Shown: positions 57,801-64,000 of the stretch, piece after piece
Position numbering within the stretch: position 1 is the stretch's first letter
How the letters are laid out: each line of letters opens with the position of its first letter
Assembly (NCBI RefSeq): GCF_014898055.3
Contig: NW_023604295.1
Span: 68,225,730-68,289,729, forward strand
Reading direction: 5' to 3'
Source of the DNA: Talpa occidentalis
Taxonomy: Eukaryota > Chordata > Mammalia > Eulipotyphla > Talpidae
DNA length: 64,000 bases
Notes under the pieces: generated by a model
Database searches by the model: none
What the model was told of the DNA's origin: nothing
Seen by the model: the letters and a program-made list of their open reading frames with translations, nothing else
Position numbers and translations under genes: made by a program

Positions 57801-58735
57801 TCATGTTTTCTCTACCCTTTCAGCCCTCAGTCTTGGTGTGTCACATTGAGATAACTGATGATTGGTTTGCTTGAATTCAGTAGGACAACTAGAAAGCCTA
57901 AAAGAGGTTTCTAGGTTTAAGTAAAAAAATTCCCTGAGATACTGAAAAAATGTGACCATTACTTAATATCTTTCTAGATACTATTTCTATATTGGCCAGG
58001 AGTTTCTTCTGTTATGTTCTAATTACTTCTCTTGGTCAAAAGGTTATCAAAGGTGAAGCAAAGATACTCAAGGAGCCTCTGAGATCTTATTTTTTTTTTA
58101 AATAATTTTTATTTTAGTGTATGTAGAAGAAAAGTTTCTTTTCACATGATTAGAATTTTTAAAAAATTTTTATCTAGAAATATTCATCTGTATGGAGTTC
58201 TAGTACTTTGAACTAATGAGCTAAAAGTGAAAATCCTTCAAGAATTTTGTAGATGACAGATTAAATAATGGAAAGTCTCAAACAATAAAAGAATATTATC
58301 TGTAAATTTAGATATGGTAAGGAAACAGTGCTAATAAGGAAAGTGTCATATTTAATATCAAAATTAGGTCAAAGTATTTTATATATTAAAAATATACTAA
58401 ATACCATTTAGTCTGGTATTAGTCAGGTTTCTTGAATACAAGTAATTAAAACACAACTGTAGCTGACTTTAGGATGGAAAAGAATAGACCATTTATGAAC
58501 TTCAACATATCAAGAAAGTGAGATCTCAGTAACTCATGATCTCCCTGTCTTTAACTTTTCTTTCAATATGAAAAATCCATTTGCTTTTACTGTTCCTTCT
58601 TTTATCCATTTTATAGAAAACATGGCCACCATTTCCTGAGTATCATGACTAAAGGATTCTATTTCTCATTTCTAGTTTAAAAAAAAAAGATTTACCGTGG
58701 TTTGTTAAGTTTGGTACAGATAGTCAATTGCAGTC
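54877..58735. other. Unassigned stretch, longest repeat-poor block
   Basis: About 3.9 kb without a recognised gene, RNA or confidently named repeat. Short frames (55221-55415, 55669-55866, 56776-56964, 56979-57182) show no domain. Poly(T)-type tracts occur at 56952, 57626 and 58090. The segment at 58425-58560 has the look of an old repeat but I could not place it. Confidence 0.45.
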
Positions 58736-59086
58736 AAAAGAGAATGGTAGGGCCTCCCCGGTGGCGCAGCGGTTGAGCGCTGGGTTGCGAAGCTGCTCGC
58801 GGCCTCTGCGGCGCCAGTTCAATCCCTGGCTGCTCCCCGGCCACCGGAGGAGGGTCCCGCATGGCGCGCAGACCTCTCCTGCCGCCCGCTGCTCCCCTCA
58901 GCAGTGTACTTCGGTCCTTCTGCCTGCTCTGCTCCCTGCTCTGGCTCTGGTGAATTCTCTCACCCTCCCGCGCTTCTGACTGTACCCAGTGCATGTATAA
59001 ACAAAAAACAAACAAACAAATAAATAAATAAAAACATGCCTCTATAAAATAAATAAATAAAAAAAAAAAAAAAAAAGAGAATGGTA
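58736..59086 (+). mobile_element. tRNA-derived SINE, youngest-looking copy, with 14-bp duplication
   Basis: Sense copy at 58750-59072 with perfect duplication AAAAGAGAATGGTA (58736-58749 and 59073-59086). A box TGGCGCAGCGG (58762-58772), B box AGTTCAATCCC (58816-58826). Many CpGs are retained (GCGGTTGAGCGC, GCTCGCGGCC, TGGCGCGCAG), implying little decay. The tail is odd: A/C-rich simple sequence, then ACATGCCTCTATAAAAT, then more AAATAAATA and a long A run. Frames at 58728-59142 on both strands are SINE shadows. Confidence 0.96.
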
Positions 59087-61730
59087 ACTTCAAATGAAAC
59101 CAAAACTGGAGGTGGTAGAGGAGTGGACATTCTCAAATCCATAATGAATTGCTATTTTCTAATGAAGAGGAGAGGTGATTGATGAGCACATAATCTATTC
59201 AACAATACAGACTCTCACTTAAAGTCTCCTGGCTCAAGTTATACTACTCTTTAATGCAGAATCCCTTAAAATTCTGAGTTATGTGGCAGGAGAAATAAAA
59301 GGTTAGAGCCACAAACAAAATTCTTGATTTTTAAAATTTCTATTTTTAAACCTTTTAATTTTTTCCACAATATAAGAATTCCCTCCTCAGTGTAGACACC
59401 ATAGTTTAACTAACACCAAAGCTCCACAAATTTTTTTACAACTAGATTGAAAATGGTTTACTATATTCTTGTAGGTTTTGTGGACAAAAAGAATAGGTGC
59501 CATGCAAACTACTGACCTTTAATTATTTCCAGGATTAAAATTAATAGATTTTAGTTACTCATATATATTTTACAAGATGTATCAATATAGTGTAAATGAA
59601 AATCAAGTGAAAGTGAATAAGCAACATAGCTCCTAATTGGATATTTAAAGCAAACCTAAAATTTGTGAAAAGAATTGTCATTATTTCCTATGTATTTTTC
59701 AATGTATAGGTACTTGACCTAAATTTAACATTTGAGCACCATGTAAAATACCTGTGGAGAAAATTTTAATTCCAGTGATTTTGTTTTCAAATATTTGGGG
59801 GAAGGAAAATGAATAGGCAAATTTACAGATTTTAACATAATAAACATTTGCTAATTACTTTCAAAAAGGAATTTATGGCTAAGATGATATTTTTTCATAG
59901 TTATATGAATAACTCAAAATATCAGTGGGAGAAAAATGATTCCCAGGGAAATAAATTCTAACTTTCAGAATGTGAATTGGGGAATTTATTGTTCAAAACT
60001 TTCCATTATTTAGGCTGTTTACTAAAGGGAGTATTAAATAACATGAAATAAAAGTGACAAAACAGATTTTTTGATAAGCACACTATTTTTAAGAAGTATC
60101 TTCTGATGAAATGATGTGAAATCTAAAACATCTTGAAAATGAACTGCACTATTTCAAGTAGCTAGGAGCAAAAATGAGACATCTGCCAGAGAGCAAAAGA
60201 GAGAATGAAAAGATCAACAGAAGTTGAGTGCCTGCAAGTTGTAAAATATTTTCTGACATGATCTAGATGGCTTTTTTTTTTTTTAAGTAAAAGATTGAAG
60301 GTGATTCTAGCATAGAAAGGTATTTCTGGCAGGAAGAAAATTTCTTGATGTACTCCCAACTTTGAAAGCCATCAGAGTGAGAAATTGCATATCTATTGTG
60401 GTATTTTCAAAAGAAAATAAGCCATTTTTTTTTTAAATCAAGGGCTGCATTATATAAGAATGTAAAATAGCAGATATGGGACAGAGAAAGGAGCGTGGTA
60501 GATATTACCAGAGATGGTGCTAGGAATAAAACATCAAACTGAGTTTGAGAGTCCAACTTCTTTCAAGATACTTTTAACTTTTTCTGTTAAATGCAAACTA
60601 AGTTTTTGGATATCTCACTTCGGCCAGCTGTTTGTTTCTGTCAGGTCGACACTTCTTTAGAATCTATCAGGATGTAATATAACCAAGAAAGTATATCTTT
60701 AAGGACAGGAATCATGATGTGGGTGTACTGCCATGGGGTAGTCCCCAGGTATGCACTACCAGGGTCAAGGGATAGGGGAGTTTTAAAGCATCGAAGAAGT
60801 TCAGCAATCTGTTGTGCAACTTTTTAGATTGCTCTGTAAATTCACTTGTCCATCCATGATGGGTGGGCAACAAGTCTCCATGCAGAAGACTAGTGTGTAA
60901 GGATCTGCTGGAATAATCAGGGCACAGCTCCTCCTTCCTGTCACTTCATTGTTAAGTCAACCATTTTTATTTCACCTTCCTTCAGCATTGCGGCTTCCAC
61001 ACAAGCAGGTATCTTGTCAAAGCAAGTTCCACAGAAGTAACCACATTCTAGTTACTTTGAACAAATGGGGGATAATATTATAAACTCCCTAGATTCCTCA
61101 TACTTAAAAGGTTTTCTAAAATATGTGAATAGAAATTTAGACAAAAGTACAAATTGTCTTTCAGATCTATTCTTTTGCGGAAAGTACCACCACATCTGCT
61201 ATTTCTTAAACAAAAACACGTCTTCAGAATAGAACTCTGGCTATTGACTTAGTATATTTCTGTCAAAATTGTCTTAAAACTTCACTCTGAAAAAAAATGT
61301 GCTACTTTATCTTGCCAACTTAACTGCCCCCCACTTCCTATTTTCTTATGCTCTCTGTTTGGACAGCCAGGGGGGTTGAATCCTCAGTTGATGGTATTAG
61401 TTTTCTTAATTAGTTTGTCTGTAATCACTCTGGGTTTGCAGATTCTAAGCCCCCTCAATAAACATTAGCTGAGATATATTACTTAAGCTCCTGCGTGGCT
61501 TCTTCCTAAAAAGATTAGCTTTTACTCACAGCCCTCATTGTATGATATAAACCAGGAAATAACAATTAGAATCATGGTATTTTTGCATCCTTAGCAATAA
61601 TGATAACAGAGTTGTGTCCATTTATACCATCAATGACATCTCTCTTCCCTAAGACTTTTTCCAGCAGTTTATGCTTACTAACCCAACACCTGATGCAATG
61701 TTTATATATAAAGAACAGAGTTATGAACTT
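59087..61730. other. Unassigned stretch
   Basis: About 2.6 kb without a recognised gene. The region 60715-61020 is richer in G+C (CATGGGGTAGTCCCCAGG, GGGTGGGCAACAAGTC) and 61320-61510 has an LTR-like look with CCCCTCAATAAAC, but neither can be assigned. Confidence 0.4.
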
Positions 61731-62018
61731 CCCTATTCTTAGTCCTTTTTTTAAAGATTTATTTATTTATGAATACAAGAACTAGGGTATAGGCCAGAGG
61801 TGCAGGGGATGAGAGGATTCACCAGAGACGGGGGAGGGGGGGAACAGAACCTGCAGATAGAATGAAATACACTGCTGAGGGGAGCAGCGGGCAAGACAGG
61901 AGAGGTCTGCTGTGCCATGTGGGTAGCTCTGTGGCTGGGGATCGAAGTCATGCTACAGTGGCTGCAAATAGCTTCATAGGTTGCGTCTTGCACCACTAGG
62001 GAGGCCCTATTCTTAGTC
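61731..62018 (-). mobile_element. tRNA-derived SINE, older class, with duplication
   Basis: Antisense copy at about 61750-62004. Duplication CCCTATTCTTAGTC (61731-61744 and 62005-62018) continues imperfectly to TTTT. B box GGGGATCGAAGTCATGC. The head is shortened: GGTTGCGTCTTGCACCACTA lacks AACCCC. GGGGGAGGGGGGGAAC near 61831 is a G-run expansion. Confidence 0.94.
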
Positions 62019-64000
62019 TTTTGTCCTAAGGAGTAGAGTGTTCAGTATTCTCTCAGTATTCAAAATTGATTAAATTTATGTTAGTTGAGTATAAATCACT
62101 GAATGTCCTAAGAGTAGAAGATAGTTAATATTTTGTATTTTTGTACTCATAACATACACAGCAATATGGTAACTTAAAATTAATTCTGAATATGAACATC
62201 AAAATATGACAAATGTAAGGAAAGCAACAAAATATATCCCTCAGATATCTTACAATCTTACCCATATCTGACAGTCTGGAACATACTTCCAGGGAAAGAT
62301 GAATATATATTTAATAAAACGTTGTCATGTAATAACTCACTGAGCTAATTTAAGCAATATATGATCAGATTAAAAAAAATGTTGAATAGACAATATCTAA
62401 GTTTGGATCCCCCACAATCACATTCTGAAACCAAGATTTAGGTGTAACTATTTAATGGGAGATGATTCCAGACAGCTTGATAAGGGCTGGGAGCATTCAA
62501 GGAGAGGAGAGAAAGCCAATAGGGTCGTACTATTGAATAGTAACCCCATGGATAGCAGAACTAACCTGTACTGTGTATAGAACAACAGCTTAAAATTTCC
62601 CCCAATTAGTTGAGGTATTTGAGGTATTTATTCACCATTTCCATATAGTTAAGCTTACCTTCTTGATGTGTAGTCAGAATATTTTTCAGAAATAGGCCAG
62701 ATAATAATTCTTATATTTTGTAGTATATATAATGATTTAGTGTAGCCAGTATAATATGAAAGCAGTTACAGAAAATCTGATAGTAAATAGCTATGGTTGT
62801 ATTCCTTTTATTTATAAAAGCAGGTGGTGAGATGAATTTGGCCATCTAGACCATTCTAGGCTGTCAATTTCCCTTCCCAGCACGGTTGAAGATGACTTTA
62901 GCTAGAGAATGCCCCCAAGCAGAAAGAAGCAGAAAACCTTGGGTTTCTATGGAAATGTCTATAATTAACCTCTTGGAAAGGTCCAGAGATATAAGAGATA
63001 AACAGGAAAATAATGGGATTTGAAAATCTTATTGACAAAGAGAGCTATAGAATTGTTTCATTAACATCAGGAGGGCATCTATATATAAGTAAAGGAAGGG
63101 TAGATAGAGATCTTTTTTATCTCTGATTCAGTTATTTAGCTCCCAAATTAGATCAGTTACATTTGTTATAAATTCAAAATCATATCAATACTACACAGGA
63201 AAGTATGTATATAAAAAGGGAATGAAACATCCATTGCCTGCTTAGGTATTCTATATCTACACAATATGTAACTGGAAAGATTGCAGTGTTGTTAGTTCCT
63301 CTTCATGTCTGCAAGGATAATTCATTCTTCCTTGCAAGTATATATAAATCTTCAATACATGTGTGGACTTAAAAAATATCTGTTCAATTTCAATAAAAGT
63401 GAAATTAGATAGGAATAAGTGTGAGATCCATCCACGTAGATCTTCTACCTTCGAAATTAAGCACCCATGACCACATAGAAAAGTGAAAGTATAAAACAAT
63501 GACTCAGGAAATAAAATCATCACTTTAAAAAGAGAATGCTAAACAGGTTATTGATGATTTATTATTTTAAAACTTAGTTTGTGAAATGTCTGACATAATT
63601 TCTATCACTTAAAAATAAGGAAGCGCACCAACATCCCAGGTCAAACAAATAAAGAAAAGTTCAAGAGAAATAATTTGGGGAAATTTCAAGACACATAGAT
63701 CAGCAGATATTTTCATTTTATAACTTTTCAAATGTGATTTTCAGTTAGACTGCACCTGAAGAACTTTGACTTCTAACTATATCTGTATAGGACATAATTT
63801 AAAAACAAATGAAAGATCAACCAAAAATGTTTGTAAGGTAATAGCATTTCTACTATAGTTTTATAAGATTGTAATCGAGGTCATTCATAAGTAACAAGAT
63901 TATTGCCTCATAAAATAGCCCCGTAGAACTACAGTATTATCCCAATTGTGGTGTTACAACAAGACTTGCTAAAATATGTGTGCAATAATCATGAACCTAA
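62019..64000. other. Unassigned AT-rich stretch to window end
   Basis: About 2 kb with no recognised gene or repeat. The 88-codon minus-strand frame at 63257-63523 has no motif. The stretch 62400-62570 is of higher complexity and could be an old repeat. Confidence 0.45.

Noticed and set aside
1..64000. A new multi-gene system or defence locus
   Set aside because: No intact gene set is present. The window is repeat-rich vertebrate DNA and its structure is explained by retrotransposition and unassigned non-coding sequence.
1..64000. Assigning the host to whales, ruminants, pigs, horses, camels or carnivores
   Set aside because: The order-specific SINEs I know for these groups were not seen, and the SINE head and body here differ from them. 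Only a laurasiatherian guess remains.

Overview
This window looks like nuclear DNA from a placental mammal. It is AT-rich and full of mammalian interspersed repeats: L1, MIR, L2-like, MER5 and hAT-Charlie elements, and MaLR/MLT-type LTRs. I found no intact protein-coding gene, no convincing exon, and no rRNA, tRNA, CRISPR or bacterial-style operon. Open frames of 60-207 codons are scattered through it, but they lie in repeats or in AT-rich sequence and I do not call any of them genes. The window is best read as intergenic or deep intronic sequence.

The dominant element is a tRNA-derived SINE family with 22 copies. Its head reads GGGCCTCCC-GGTGGCGCAG and its tail is A-rich (AAATAAATCTTTAAAA). 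Most copies are flanked by clear 11-17 bp target-site duplications. Two age classes are visible. The younger has TTGCGAAGC after the A box. The older has CCTATGAAGCTATC or decayed versions of it. I do not recognise the family as primate Alu, rodent B1/B2, horse ERE, pig PRE-1, ruminant Bov-tA, whale CHR-2, camel vic-1 or bat VES. The tail resembles that of carnivore CAN SINEs but the head and body differ. The host is therefore probably a laurasiatherian lineage with its own SINE, but I cannot name the species.

Region by region. 1-19 kb: SINEs over old L1 pieces (0.75-1.2, 5.3-6.65 and 15.0-16.3 kb), a MaLR LTR split by about 650 bp of unknown sequence (7.9-8.9 kb), MER5 (14.2 kb) and an hAT-Charlie element (17.2 kb). 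19-29 kb: a MaLR LTR, several L1 3' ends, MIR and more SINEs. 29.9-32.7 kb: an antisense L1 3' end containing a compact, relatively young endogenous retroviral insertion. It has two LTRs of about 443 bp, a 1.2 kb interior without a recognisable full-length gag, pol or env, and a four-unit 23-bp minisatellite in its leader. 33-41 kb: several LTR fragments, including a good MLT1-like one at 35.9-36.4 kb, and ancient repeats. 41.0-41.94 kb: an antisense processed pseudogene of NPM1 (nucleophosmin) with 5' UTR, broken coding region, 3' UTR and poly(A). 41.96-43.85 kb: antisense L1 carrying two SINEs. 44-64 kb: MIRs, scattered SINEs, microsatellites and long unassigned AT-rich stretches.

The features do not form a pathway. 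The record is one of successive retrotransposition: old MIR, L2, MER5 and MLT1, then L1, then the older SINE class, then the young SINE class and the ERV. No new biological system is evident. The items most worth follow-up are the compact ERV, the internally deleted head-only SINE with intact duplications, the young SINE with an odd two-part tail, and the split MaLR LTR.
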